From: Ferruginibacter sp.
GTDB taxonomy: Bacteria > Bacteroidota > Bacteroidia > Chitinophagales > Chitinophagaceae
Length of the DNA: 64,000 nt
NCBI GenBank assembly: GCA_028288705.1
Contig: JAQBNH010000003.1
Span: 62,001 to 126,000, forward strand
Direction: 5' to 3'
Under the pieces are notes generated by a model. The model did not search any database. It was not told where the DNA came from and was given only the letters and a program-made list of their open reading frames with translations. Positions within the stretch are counted from its first letter, which is position 1. Each line of letters begins with the position of its first letter. Position numbers and translations under genes: made by a program. Below are positions 16,464 through 25,432 of the stretch, piece after piece.

Positions 16464-16768
16464 GGTTATAATTTTTTAAGTGAATATTTTCGTTTCCAGC
16501 TGTTGTTCAAATGATGTTCCAACCAAAAATTACAGCCAATTTTGCTATTTAGGTTGTCAATAAGCAGCGTTTTGTCCGAATTGGCGCTATTGACCTGACT
16601 AATTGGCTGATATTTTGCAATGTATGAGTGTTAACCAAGGGGCTTCAGTGGAAACGGGGTGTTATTATAGGGTAAAACGAATCTTTATATCATCATCGGG
16701 TAATCAACTAACATCGTTTCTCGTAACAGCAGCTCATCCTTTATCATTTTTTTATTGACGGAAGGTTG
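16464..16768. other. Gene-free spacer between hsp20 and bacilliredoxin
   Basis: About 300 bp of divergent-promoter region. No ORF, repeat or RNA gene was recognised. It must hold the hsp20 promoter on the minus strand, but I found no exact CAAAnnTA; the nearest partial match is around 16533. Confidence 0.4.
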
Positions 16769-16776
16769 TAATTTTG
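16769..16776 (+). promoter_or_regulatory. -7 element for the bacilliredoxin gene
   Basis: TAATTTTG matches TAnnTTTG, 22 bp before the ATG. TTG at 16755-16757 is only 11 bp upstream, so the -33 element is unclear. Confidence 0.5.
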
Positions 16777-16798
16777 GGGCTCAAGCTAAAAATTTACT

Positions 16799-17215
16799 AT
16801 GTATCCAGAAGAAATAGTCCTTCCTATGAAGGAAGAGTTGACAGAAAACGGGTTTTCAGAATTGCTGACCGCTGAAGACGTGGAAAGCAAATTATCAGAA
16901 AAAGGCACCACGCTGGTGATGATCAATTCCGTTTGTGGTTGTAGCGCCGGAACGGCAAGACCGGGCGTTTTAATGGCTGTACAAAATGCCGCACACAAGC
17001 CGGATAATATCACCACGAGTTTCGCAGGATTTGATGTGGAAGCCGTAAATAAGATCCGTGAACATCTGGTTCCTTATCCACCGTCATCACCTGCCATCGC
17101 TTTATTTAAAGATGGTAACCTGGTGCATATGATCGAACGTCATATGATCGAAGGAAGAAGTGCACAAATGATTTCCGAAAACCTGATCAGCGCTTTTGAA
17201 ACGCATTGCAACTAA
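16799..17215 (+). CDS. BrxA/BrxB family bacilliredoxin
   Basis: 138 residues. The thioredoxin-like protein has the diagnostic CGC motif at Cys46-Gly47-Cys48 in NSVCGCSAGTARPG, as in YphP/YqiW. In Firmicutes these enzymes remove bacillithiol from mixed disulfides; some Bacteroidota encode them too, presumably acting with a related low-molecular-weight thiol or as a general disulfide isomerase. The other conserved segments, SPAIALFKDGNLVHMIERH and the start MYPEEIVLPM, fit the family. Monocistronic, with a clear terminator. Confidence 0.93.
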   Translation: MYPEEIVLPMKEELTENGFSELLTAEDVESKLSEKGTTLVMINSVCGCSAGTARPGVLMAVQNAAHKPDNITTSFAGFDVEAVNKIREHLVPYPPSSPAIALFKDGNLVHMIERHMIEGRSAQMISENLISAFETHCN

Positions 17216-17235
17216 TTCATTGTTGTTGTATAATG

Positions 17236-17265
17236 ATCCTCCGCTTTATTGCCGGGGGATTTTTT
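17236..17265 (+). terminator. Terminator after bacilliredoxin gene
   Basis: ATCCTCC at 17236-17242 pairs with GGGGGAT at 17254-17260 (one G-U), followed by six T. Confidence 0.85.
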
Positions 17266-17321
17266 ATTGCCGTTGCTAAAGAATATATTGCAATGCTTTT
17301 TAACACCCTAAAAATTCAAGG

Positions 17322-18647
17322 ATGTATCCCAACTTATATTATGTGTTCAAAGACTGGTTTGGTGTAGAATGGAATGGCCTGAAAGTATTGAACAGTTTTG
17401 GCTTAATGGTCGCGCTGGCCTTTGTTGCAGCGGCTTACATACTCACACTTGAATTAAAAAGAAAGGAGAAACTGGGGCTGTTGGTTCCACGTGAAGAAAC
17501 GATCATCGTCGGTACGCCTGCTTCCATTACGGATATACTGGTGAATGCGATCGTTGGTTTTATTTTCGGTTTCAAGGTTTTCGGGCTCATCTTCAACAAG
17601 CCTGCGGAGATGAATGCACAACATTATATTTTTTCTACGCAGGGAAATATTCTCGGCGGTATCGCATTGGCCGCATTGCTTGCCGGGTTAAAATGGTACG
17701 ACAAAAACAAACAGAAATTAAAAGTACCTGAACGCCGGCCAGTTCGTATCTGGCCGCATGACCGGGTAGGAGATATCATTATCCTCGGGTTGATCTTCGG
17801 GATTCTTGGTGCAAAATTATTTGATAACCTCGAGCACTGGGATGATTTTGTCCAGGATCCGATCGGTCATATTTTTTCTGCAAGCGGACTTACATTTTAC
17901 GGGGGGTTGATCCTGGCTGCGATCGCCATTTGCTGGTATGCCTATAAAAAAGGTATTAAAGTAAGACACCTGATGGATGCTGCTGCGCCTGCGTTGATCA
18001 TTGCTTATGCGATCGGCCGTATCGGTTGCCAGGTGGCAGGCGATGGCGATTGGGGTATTTACAACAGTGCCTATACAAGTGACGCTTATGGCAAACTGAG
18101 CCTCGCTCAGCCAGGTGATTTCGACAATAAATTACAGGCAAATGCCGGTTATTTCACTTTAGGAAAAGCGGCAGACAGCAGCGGCAAAGATGTATATGTT
18201 ACCGACCGCACTTACGGAAGCCTGGCGGAAGTGCCGCATAAAGCGTTTACAGGGCCGGCTTTTTTGCCAAAATGGATGTTCGCCTACGCGTATCCCCAGA
18301 ACGTAAATGCTGACGGGATACTTATTCCGGGTAATCATGAAGAGCATAACCGCGTATTACCGTCCCCTGTTTTTCCAACGCCGTTTTATGAGACCGTTCT
18401 TTGCACCCTGATCTTCGCCTTCCTTTGGGCAATCCGGAAGAAAATAAAGACTCCCTATGTGATGTTCGGTATATATTTGATCCTGAACGGATTAGAAAGA
18501 TTCCTGATCGAACTGATGCGCGTGAATAAAACCTATCCGGTCTTTGGAATGCGCTCCTCACAAGCGGAAATCATCGCATTAACCCTCGTGTTGATCGGGA
18601 TAGTGACCATTTTAATCGCGAGGAAAAAGTTTCCGGCAACTACTTAA
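17322..18647 (+). CDS. lgt: Prolipoprotein diacylglyceryl transferase
   Basis: 441 residues, much longer than the 291 of E. coli but normal for Bacteroidota. Lgt transfers diacylglycerol from phosphatidylglycerol to the lipobox cysteine of prolipoproteins in the inner membrane. Visible hallmarks: seven or more membrane segments, FYGGLILA (counterpart of the HGGL block), and the signature AIGRIGCQVAGDGDWG near residue 230. About 100 extra residues after this signature form a soluble insertion before the last helices. It fits with the many lipobox proteins in this window. Terminators lie on both sides. Confidence 0.94.
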   Translation: MYPNLYYVFKDWFGVEWNGLKVLNSFGLMVALAFVAAAYILTLELKRKEKLGLLVPREETIIVGTPASITDILVNAIVGFIFGFKVFGLIFNKPAEMNAQHYIFSTQGNILGGIALAALLAGLKWYDKNKQKLKVPERRPVRIWPHDRVGDIIILGLIFGILGAKLFDNLEHWDDFVQDPIGHIFSASGLTFYGGLILAAIAICWYAYKKGIKVRHLMDAAAPALIIAYAIGRIGCQVAGDGDWGIYNSAYTSDAYGKLSLAQPGDFDNKLQANAGYFTLGKAADSSGKDVYVTDRTYGSLAEVPHKAFTGPAFLPKWMFAYAYPQNVNADGILIPGNHEEHNRVLPSPVFPTPFYETVLCTLIFAFLWAIRKKIKTPYVMFGIYLILNGLERFLIELMRVNKTYPVFGMRSSQAEIIALTLVLIGIVTILIARKKFPATT

Positions 18648-18665
18648 TTACACTACTATTCTCTT

Positions 18666-18707
18666 AAAAAAGGATGACCCAATACCGGTCATCCTTTTTT
18701 TATGCCG
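18666..18707 (+). terminator. Terminator after lgt
   Basis: AAAAAAGGATGACC at 18666-18679 pairs with GGTCATCCTTTTTT from 18687, loop of seven bases, ending in seven T. Confidence 0.92.
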
Positions 18708-18721
18708 TCCATTATAAAACA

Positions 18722-18753
18722 TTGTACCATGCTATACAAAGTACCTACGTTTG
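18722..18753 (+). promoter_or_regulatory. Promoter of the outer-membrane receptor gene
   Basis: TTG at 18722-18724, 21-bp spacer, TACGTTTG at 18746-18753. The ATG is 54 bp further on. Confidence 0.65.
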
Positions 18754-18807
18754 TGAAGTAGTTAATAAAGTATATAACTGCAATTAGCCATTTATAAAAG
18801 TATAGTC

Positions 18808-21273
18808 ATGAAACAATTTTTAACCCTGCTGGCACTGTCCGGCATCAGTTTAAGCAGCTTTGCTCAAAGCGCAGGAAAAATTTCCGGGGCCATTAAAGAT
18901 GGCGGGAACCAAAAGATCATCGATGCAGCCAGTGTGTCTTTGTTAAGAGCCAAAGACTCCTCCCTGGTAAAATTGTCTGTCGCCGATAAGGACGGGAATT
19001 TTTCCTTTGAAAATGTAAAGGAAGGCAGCTACCTGGTCCTGGCCACCTCTGTCGGTCACACAAAAGTTTACAGCCAGCCGATCCAGTTAACGGCCACATC
19101 AACTAATGCGGAAACGGGTACCTTACAACTCGTGCCGGTTGATAAAAAATTATCAGAGGTGATTGTTACTGCGAAAAAACCATTTATTGAACGCAAGCTC
19201 GATAAAATGATCCTGAATGTGGAAGGGTCTATCAGCAACACCGGGAGTACTGCCATGGAAGTTTTGGAAAAAGCACCCGGTGTTTCCGTTGATAAAGATG
19301 GCAATATCAGCCTGAAAGGAAAACAGGGCGTAATCGTGATGATCGATGGCAAGCCAAGTTATATGGCAGGAGCTGATCTCGCTAATTTCCTGCGGAGTCT
19401 GCCTTCATCTAACCTGGATCAGATCGAGATCATGACCAATCCTTCGTCAAAATATGATGCTTCCGGTAACTCCGGCATCATCAATATCAAGACAAAGAAA
19501 AACAAGCAAAAAGGTTTTAACGGTTCGATGAGCCTGGCTTACGGGCAGGGTGTTTATTCCAAAACAAACAACAGCCTCAACCTGAATTACCGCGTGGGGA
19601 AAGTGAATATTTTTTCAACGGTCAGTGCCAATTACCGTAAAAGTTTTCAGCAGCTGGATATCCTGCGGGCATACAGCAATGCCGATAAAACACCCAAAGC
19701 GATCTTCCGCCAAAACACGTCTACCAAAAAGGAAAATTATAATTACAATGCCAAGATCGGGATGGATTTTTATGCCACGAAGAAAACAACACTCGGGTTT
19801 GTTTTCACCGGCTATACCACTCCCGGTAAAGAACATGGCAACAGTACAAGCTACCTGCAAAGTTATACCGGCGTTACCGACTCGATTGTTACAGCATTAC
19901 GTGCAGAAAATAACAAATGGAAAAACGGTGCGATCAATCTAAACCTGCGTCATAGCTTTGATTCCACAGGCCGTGAACTAACAGCTGATGTGGATTACCT
20001 GCAGTACAAGGCAGACAAAGACCAGCGTTTTGTAAATGCGATCTACAACCCGGATTGGACGAGTCGTAACAGCGATATCCTGCTCGGCGAATTGCCTTCG
20101 GATATTAAAGTGTATTCTGCTAAACTGGATTATACGCATCCCTTAAAAAAAGAATTGAAATTAGAAACAGGCGCAAAATTCAGTTACGTAACCACAGACA
20201 ATGATGCCGGTTATTTTAATATGAGCAATGGCATTAAAACCGTAGACTTCAAGCGTACCAACCGTTTCACCTACAAAGAGAATGTGAACGCGCTCTATGT
20301 TAACCTGAGCAAAACCATTAAAAAATGGGGATTGCAGGCTGGCCTGCGCATCGAGAATACCAATTACAAAGGACACCAGTTTGGAAACGCTCAGCGCCTT
20401 GATTTAGATTCGAGTTTTTCCCGCAGCTACACCAATGCGTTTCCAACAACATACATCAGTTACAACGCCAATGATAAAAACCAGTTTGGCTTTTCTTATG
20501 GCCGCCGCATCAACCGCCCGGATTACGAAGACCTCAACCCGTTCTTGTTCTTCCTGGATAAATACACGTATGGCGAAGGAAATCCTTTCTTAAAACCAAT
20601 GTATTCAAACGTTGTTGAGCTCTCGCACACTTATCATCAGTGGTTAACAACCAACCTGAATTACAGCCATACAAAAGACCTTTTCAACGAAACATTCCGC
20701 CAGAATAACCAACCAGACGATAGCCTTTCTACGATCGTTCGCCAGGGTAATTACGGCATCAGTAATAACATCAGTTTATCTGTAAATGCGCAATTGAAAA
20801 TCGCCAAATGGTTTACCAGTATGATCTACACAGAAGCGCGTTACCAGGAATTTAAAGGTGAATTGAACGGTGAAAATTTAAACGTTCAAAGCAAAAATTT
20901 CGGTGTCAATATCAATAACCAGTTTACGTTTAAGAAAGGCTGGAGTGCTGAGGCATCAGGCTTCTACCGCACAAAAGCTTCTGAAGGGCAGATGACGATC
21001 GGTGCGATCAGCCAGGTTAGTTTCGGGGTGAAGAAAGACGTTTTGAAAAACAAAGGGTCTTTGAAACTGGGTGTACGCGATGCATTCGGTCCGATGAAAG
21101 TACACGGCAATATCAACTTTCAGAATACAGCAGCTTCCTTTCAGCAATATAATGATAACCGCGTTGCAACCTTAAGTTTCAATTACCGTTTTGGTAAACC
21201 GATCAAAGGGTTGAAGAACAGGAAATCAGGTGGTGCCGGTGATGAACAGAATCGGATTAAATCGGCTAATTAA
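18808..21273 (+). CDS. TonB-dependent receptor-like outer membrane beta-barrel protein
   Basis: 821 residues. Signal peptide to about residue 19 (LSSFAQ); carboxypeptidase-regulatory-like beta-sandwich at 23-110; a plug-like domain at about 120-230 (SEVIVTAKKP, then VLEKAPGVSVDKDGNISLKG and VMIDGKPSYM); then a large beta-barrel (outer membrane beta-barrel family 3) with repeated amphipathic strands up to VATLSFNYRFGKP. It sits in the outer membrane and is expected to import a TonB-dependent ligand or act in secretion; no SusD partner follows, which argues against a polysaccharide utilisation locus. After the barrel a basic tail of about 25 residues extends past the usual terminal strand. Confidence 0.92.
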   Translation: MKQFLTLLALSGISLSSFAQSAGKISGAIKDGGNQKIIDAASVSLLRAKDSSLVKLSVADKDGNFSFENVKEGSYLVLATSVGHTKVYSQPIQLTATSTNAETGTLQLVPVDKKLSEVIVTAKKPFIERKLDKMILNVEGSISNTGSTAMEVLEKAPGVSVDKDGNISLKGKQGVIVMIDGKPSYMAGADLANFLRSLPSSNLDQIEIMTNPSSKYDASGNSGIINIKTKKNKQKGFNGSMSLAYGQGVYSKTNNSLNLNYRVGKVNIFSTVSANYRKSFQQLDILRAYSNADKTPKAIFRQNTSTKKENYNYNAKIGMDFYATKKTTLGFVFTGYTTPGKEHGNSTSYLQSYTGVTDSIVTALRAENNKWKNGAINLNLRHSFDSTGRELTADVDYLQYKADKDQRFVNAIYNPDWTSRNSDILLGELPSDIKVYSAKLDYTHPLKKELKLETGAKFSYVTTDNDAGYFNMSNGIKTVDFKRTNRFTYKENVNALYVNLSKTIKKWGLQAGLRIENTNYKGHQFGNAQRLDLDSSFSRSYTNAFPTTYISYNANDKNQFGFSYGRRINRPDYEDLNPFLFFLDKYTYGEGNPFLKPMYSNVVELSHTYHQWLTTNLNYSHTKDLFNETFRQNNQPDDSLSTIVRQGNYGISNNISLSVNAQLKIAKWFTSMIYTEARYQEFKGELNGENLNVQSKNFGVNINNQFTFKKGWSAEASGFYRTKASEGQMTIGAISQVSFGVKKDVLKNKGSLKLGVRDAFGPMKVHGNINFQNTAASFQQYNDNRVATLSFNYRFGKPIKGLKNRKSGGAGDEQNRIKSAN

Positions 21274-21299
21274 TAACCTTCACCGCACATTACGAAAAG

Positions 21300-21326
21300 C
21301 GCAACCTATTATGGGTTGCGTTTTTT
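21300..21326 (+). terminator. Terminator after the receptor gene
   Basis: CGCAACC at 21300-21306 pairs with GGTTGCG at 21314-21320, followed by six T. The T run merges with the -7 element of yajQ. Confidence 0.88.
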
Positions 21327-21333
21327 ATATTTG
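21326..21333 (+). promoter_or_regulatory. -7 element of yajQ
   Basis: TATATTTG is an exact match, 14 bp before the ATG. Its upstream promoter half would fall inside the preceding terminator hairpin. Confidence 0.55.
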
Positions 21334-21347
21334 TACAAATTAATGAT

Positions 21348-21839
21348 ATGCCCTCTTTTGATATTGTAAGTAAGGTTGACCTGCAAACGCTGGACAATGC
21401 CATCAACGTTGTAAATAAAGAAATCACCAACCGGTTTGATTTCAAAGGATCGCATGTGCTGATCGACCTGAATAAAAAAGATTTCAAGCTCAACCTGGAA
21501 GCCGACAGTGAGATGAAACTTGCGCAGATCATAGATGTGCTGATCAGCCGGAGTATGAAACAAGGCCTTGCGGCAGAAGTGTATGACCTGAGTAAAGAAC
21601 CTCACCCAAGTGGCAAGATCACGAAACAGGAAGTGCCGGTACGAAACGGTATTAAGCAGGAAGATGCGAAGAAGATCGTTAAGCTGATCAAAGACAGCGG
21701 TTTAAAGGTGCAGGCGGCGATCATGGACGATGTCATCCGGGTAACCGGGAAGAAGATCGACGACCTGCAGGATGTGATCCAGGCCAGCAAAAGCTGGACC
21801 CTGGGCATTGCACTGCAGTTTGTGAACATGAAAAGCTAG
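21348..21839 (+). CDS. yajQ: YajQ-family nucleotide-binding protein
   Basis: 163 residues, standard for the family. MPSFDIVSKVDLQTLDNAIN, EITNRFDFKGS and the second repeat with KIVKLIKDSGLKVQAAI and VTGKKIDDLQ show the two ferredoxin-like halves of YajQ. Some members bind cyclic di-GMP and act as transcription co-regulators (XC_3703 in Xanthomonas); others were reported to bind RNA or GTP. Which applies here is unknown. Monocistronic. Confidence 0.95.
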   Translation: MPSFDIVSKVDLQTLDNAINVVNKEITNRFDFKGSHVLIDLNKKDFKLNLEADSEMKLAQIIDVLISRSMKQGLAAEVYDLSKEPHPSGKITKQEVPVRNGIKQEDAKKIVKLIKDSGLKVQAAIMDDVIRVTGKKIDDLQDVIQASKSWTLGIALQFVNMKS

Positions 21840-21869
21840 GATGATGGCGGATTTATGGGAGAAATGCCT

Positions 21870-21877
21870 TAAATTTG
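21870..21877 (+). promoter_or_regulatory. -7 element of rpmE2
   Basis: TAAATTTG matches exactly and leaves a leader of about 45 bp before the L31 start codon. Confidence 0.5.
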
Positions 21878-21926
21878 CACTTTAATCAACTAATACGGCA
21901 AAATCCGTATACAAAACATTCAATTT

Positions 21927-22184
21927 ATGAAGCAAGGTGTTCATCCAACAAATTACAGGACTGTAGTTTTCAAGGATATGAGTAATGGCCATACATTTTT
22001 GAGCCGTTCTACAACTGAAACAAAAGAAACGATCGTTTTTGAAGAAGATGGCCAGGAATACCCGGTGATCAAACTGGAGATCTCCAATACTTCTCATCCT
22101 TTTTACACAGGTAAAAATGTGTTGGTGGATACTGCAGGACGTATCGATAAATTTAAAAAACGTTACGAAAAGAAAGCAAAATAA
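21927..22184 (+). CDS. rpmE2: 50S ribosomal protein L31 type B
   Basis: 85 residues. [19 protein letters not shown] and [20 protein letters not shown] are L31 signatures. The zinc-binding CxxC pairs of type A L31 are absent, there being no cysteine at all, so this is the zinc-independent type B. In other bacteria type B replaces type A when zinc is scarce under Zur control. No Zur box is apparent, and in Bacteroidota this form can be the only copy. A strong terminator follows. Confidence 0.96.
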   Translation: MKQGVHPTNYRTVVFKDMSNGHTFLSRSTTETKETIVFEEDGQEYPVIKLEISNTSHPFYTGKNVLVDTAGRIDKFKKRYEKKAK

Positions 22185-22238
22185 TTAGCATAAAGCTCCG
22201 GCTTTATCGAAGTTTGTTTTTCATGGCTATACTTTAAG

Positions 22239-22266
22239 ATCCCTTCGGTTTTCCGGGGGGATTTTT
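22239..22266 (+). terminator. Terminator after rpmE2
   Basis: ATCCCTTCGG at 22239-22248 pairs with CCGGGGGGAT at 22253-22262 (two G-U pairs, TTTT loop), followed by TTTT. Confidence 0.9.
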
Positions 22267-22339
22267 CTTTGCGGCCTGTTCCCGAATTTCCATGCGACAA
22301 TAAAATGAGATATTGCCGGCTTCTTAGTATTTTAGGGCG

Positions 22340-23368
22340 ATGAAGATTTTTCTTGATGAAAGCCGCAGCCGGCAAAAATTATTTCCATTCACAAAAACGC
22401 GACATGTGGCAGATATCCGTATCGGGATATTAACGATACGGGAGAAATGGGCAATGCTTACGGCCGGCGAAGTTCTTACAGAGGCTTTCCCGGATGCCTT
22501 CCGCGTGGAAGCCGCAGCCATTCCTTCACTGGATAATTTCTTCAGCATCCTGGCAGCCGCGGAAAACGGTATAGAAATCTTGTCGACAGACGAAATACGC
22601 GTGCTCGAATATCCCTGGCAATTGTTTTTATGGAACGACCAGGCAATGCGCGAAGATTTCAGGCTGATCACCGCTAACAGGAAATCAGCACCGCTGTCTT
22701 CAACAAATACGGTGATCAATGCCGCCCAGGTTTTTATCGAAGCAGGTGCGACAGTTGAGCACAGTTTTTTAAATGCCTCCACGGGGCCGATATATATCGC
22801 GAAAAATGCTACCGTTATGGAAGGCAATATGGTTCGTGGACCCTTTGCCCTGGGAGAAAACAGCGTCTTAAAAATGGGTAGCAAAGTCTATGGTGCCACG
22901 AGCATTGGCCCGGGTTGCGTGGCAGGAGGAGAGATCAAAAACAGTATTTTGTTTGCCAACAGCAATAAAGCGCATGACGGTTACCTGGGCGACAGCGTAT
23001 TGGGTGAATGGTGCAACCTTGGTGCAGGAACGAGTAACAGCAATGTGAAAAATACCGGCGCAGCGGTGAAATACATCATCAATGAGGAACAGGAAATGCA
23101 TTATGCCGGTAATAAAGCTGGTCTGCTAATGGGTGATTACAGCCGGGCGGCGATCAATACTTCTTTTAACACCGGAACGATCGTGGGCGTTTGCTGTAAT
23201 ATTTTCGGCGACGCGCCTTCCAAATTTATCCCTGATTTTTCCTGGGGCAGGGAACGCTATATCTTTGAGAAAGCCATACAGGATATCAGCAACTGGAAGC
23301 AAATGAAACAGCAGGCATTATCTGCCGAAGAAACAACCACCTTACAACAACTCTATTTATCTAAATAA
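22340..23368 (+). CDS. GlmU-like sugar nucleotidyltransferase (left-handed beta-helix)
   Basis: 342 residues. This matches the Bacteroidota GlmU family protein: a reduced N-terminal nucleotidyltransferase domain beginning LDESRSRQKLFPFTKTRHVADIRIG, and a C-terminal hexapeptide-repeat left-handed beta-helix at about 140-300 (GPIYIAKNATVMEGNMVRGP, then GGEIKNSILFANSNKAHDGY). The glycine-rich G-x-G-T-R loop of true GlmU is not obvious in the first domain. The role is probably in making or acetylating a nucleotide sugar for the cell envelope. It is first of a three-gene operon with tpiA (7 bp) and a flippase. Confidence 0.85.
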   Translation: MKIFLDESRSRQKLFPFTKTRHVADIRIGILTIREKWAMLTAGEVLTEAFPDAFRVEAAAIPSLDNFFSILAAAENGIEILSTDEIRVLEYPWQLFLWNDQAMREDFRLITANRKSAPLSSTNTVINAAQVFIEAGATVEHSFLNASTGPIYIAKNATVMEGNMVRGPFALGENSVLKMGSKVYGATSIGPGCVAGGEIKNSILFANSNKAHDGYLGDSVLGEWCNLGAGTSNSNVKNTGAAVKYIINEEQEMHYAGNKAGLLMGDYSRAAINTSFNTGTIVGVCCNIFGDAPSKFIPDFSWGRERYIFEKAIQDISNWKQMKQQALSAEETTTLQQLYLSK

Positions 23369-23375
23369 CCTGATC

Positions 23376-24140
23376 ATGCGTAAACAAATCGCTGCGGCGA
23401 ACTGGAAAATGAACCTTAGCCTGGCAGAAGCCGAACAACTGGCCAACGAGCTTTTAAAAACGGATCACCAGCTTTCCGCCGATCAGCTGGCGATCTTCGC
23501 CGTACCATTTCCCTACCTGCTCCCGGTTAAAACTATTTTCGCGGGTAAAACCGGCGTCTACGTCGCAGCTCAAAACTGTTCTGCTAAAAAGAACGGGGCA
23601 TACACCGGTGAGGTAAGTGCAGCAATGTTGAAAAGCATCGGCATCGAATATGTATTGGTCGGTCATAGTGAGCGCCGTGAATATAACCACGAATCCAATG
23701 CAGAACTTGCGGAAAAACTCAACATCGCGCTGGAAAATAATATCAAACCAATCTTCTGTTGTGGGGAGCCGCTGGCGATTCGCGATGCGGCAACACAAAA
23801 CGATTATGTAAGCACGCAATTAAAAGAAAGCCTCTTTCATTTATCAGCAGCGCAAATGAATAATTTCATCATTGCTTACGAACCGATATGGGCGATCGGC
23901 ACCGGCCGCACTGCCAGCAGCGAACAGGCCCAGGAAATGCATGCAAATATCCGTCGCGTGCTTGAAGAACAATATGGTGCAGCAGTTGCAGACTCCGTTT
24001 CTATTCTCTATGGCGGAAGCGTTAAAGCGGCGAACGCGGTGGAGATCTTTGGGCAGGCGGACGTTGACGGCGGGCTCGTAGGTGGTGCAAGCCTTGTCGC
24101 CACTGAGTTTGCAGCGATCATCAATAGCCTGAAGCAATAG
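23376..24140 (+). CDS. tpiA: Triosephosphate isomerase
   Basis: 254 residues. TIM barrel with all catalytic residues visible: Lys in AANWKMN (residue 11), His in VGHSERRE (about residue 96) and Glu in AYEPIWAIGTG (about residue 169), plus the phosphate-gripping YGGSVKAAN and GGLVGGASL. It interconverts dihydroxyacetone phosphate and glyceraldehyde 3-phosphate in glycolysis. Located between envelope-sugar genes, 7 bp after the GlmU-like gene. Confidence 0.98.
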   Translation: MRKQIAAANWKMNLSLAEAEQLANELLKTDHQLSADQLAIFAVPFPYLLPVKTIFAGKTGVYVAAQNCSAKKNGAYTGEVSAAMLKSIGIEYVLVGHSERREYNHESNAELAEKLNIALENNIKPIFCCGEPLAIRDAATQNDYVSTQLKESLFHLSAAQMNNFIIAYEPIWAIGTGRTASSEQAQEMHANIRRVLEEQYGAAVADSVSILYGGSVKAANAVEIFGQADVDGGLVGGASLVATEFAAIINSLKQ

Positions 24141-24153
24141 TGATACTCTCTAC

Positions 24154-25386
24154 ATGATACATCTCGCGCGGATCCTGCAACATAATGTGATTGGAAAATT
24201 GCTGAATCACCTGATCGTTTTTGCGATCAATATTTGCATCGTGCGCTGGTTGGGCGCGCAGGGGAGCGGTGCATATTTCAATGAACTGTACCTGCTCAAC
24301 CTCGTTGTATTTATCTGCAGTATGGGCCTGGATTATGCCTGTATCGCCCTGCTTGCGGGGCAACCCTGGGCCGCAAGAATCTTCCGGGTTTTCTTAACGC
24401 GAATTGCGCTGTTGTTTTTCGTGTTGCTGGCTTTTTTCCTGCTGGCGTTTCCAAAATTTTTCCTGCAGTTATTTAACCAGCCGGTTATTGCCGTGATGCT
24501 TTTTAGCACCGGTAATTTATTGCTGCTTTTCTTCCAGGGATTTTTATCTGCACTAAAGAAATTTAACCTGCAGAACGTTGTACTGGGCATCAGCAACCTG
24601 TTTTTTTTAGCCTGGTTGTTTTTCGTTGCAGACAGGTTAACAACCCCTGTTGCAGTCATTATCAGAAATTATGCGATGCTTTTTTTTGTGCAGGGCGGAC
24701 TGATGCTGCTCTTCAGTTACGCCGTACCGTTACCTGATCCTGAAAGCAAGCCCGTGAACTGGAACCTGTTTTTACACCGCGGCTTGTTCATCATGTTTTC
24801 TTCCCTGGTATATTTTATTTTTTTACGGGCCGATAACTTTTTCGTGGAGCGTTACTGCAATAATACCGCACTGGGAAATTATGTTCAGGCGGGGAAGATC
24901 GGCCAATACTTTATTTATTTCTCCACCGTCATCAGCGCCACCTTGCTGCCTTTCATCAAAAATGAAACCGTTGGCTCTTCTTACGAAGAATGGCGAAGGA
25001 TGATGAAACCTTATCTCTTATTGATTTTAGCAGCAGCGCTGGGGATTGCATTCACCGGCAAATGGTTATTCCCTTTTCTTTTCGGTGAAGATTTTACGAT
25101 GCTTTACCCGATCATGTTATTGTTGCTCCCGGGATATATTTGCCTGGGACTGCTTACGCTGATCAATTCGGTTTTTATTGGGAAGGGAAGTATCAGGCAA
25201 ATATTGATCAGTGATACGATCGGGCTCGTTTTGTTGTTGGTATTGGACATATTATTTGTGCCCCGTTATGGTGTCATTGCCGCCGCGATCATCAGTTCTG
25301 GCTGTTATATTTTCGTATTTGCTTTTCTTGCCCGTAATTTCAAACAACAGTTTTTACTGCATGACAAAGGGAATATCCTGTCATAA
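24154..25386 (+). CDS. Polysaccharide flippase (MOP/Wzx-like)
   Basis: 410 residues, with about twelve hydrophobic segments across its whole length. The start LQHNVIGKLLNHLIVFAINI and RWLGAQGSGAYFNELYLLNL match the polysaccharide biosynthesis/oligosaccharide flippase branch of the MOP superfamily. Such proteins move lipid-linked sugars across the inner membrane. It follows tpiA by 13 bp and is the last gene of the operon. The substrate is not predictable, but linkage to the GlmU-like gene suits envelope glycan export. Confidence 0.85.
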   Translation: MIHLARILQHNVIGKLLNHLIVFAINICIVRWLGAQGSGAYFNELYLLNLVVFICSMGLDYACIALLAGQPWAARIFRVFLTRIALLFFVLLAFFLLAFPKFFLQLFNQPVIAVMLFSTGNLLLLFFQGFLSALKKFNLQNVVLGISNLFFLAWLFFVADRLTTPVAVIIRNYAMLFFVQGGLMLLFSYAVPLPDPESKPVNWNLFLHRGLFIMFSSLVYFIFLRADNFFVERYCNNTALGNYVQAGKIGQYFIYFSTVISATLLPFIKNETVGSSYEEWRRMMKPYLLLILAAALGIAFTGKWLFPFLFGEDFTMLYPIMLLLLPGYICLGLLTLINSVFIGKGSIRQILISDTIGLVLLLVLDILFVPRYGVIAAAIISSGCYIFVFAFLARNFKQQFLLHDKGNILS

Positions 25387-25432
25387 TAAAATGTAGCTTA
25401 TCCGGGCGCTATTCTTTTAGCGGCTCAGCGGT

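Noticed and set aside
22324..22884. 186-codon minus-strand ORF opposite the GlmU-like gene
   Set aside because: Shadow of a conserved protein-coding gene.
25407..25422. Hairpin CGCTA-TTCTTT-TAGCG between flippase and VOC genes
   Set aside because: Five-bp stem and no T run; not called a terminator.
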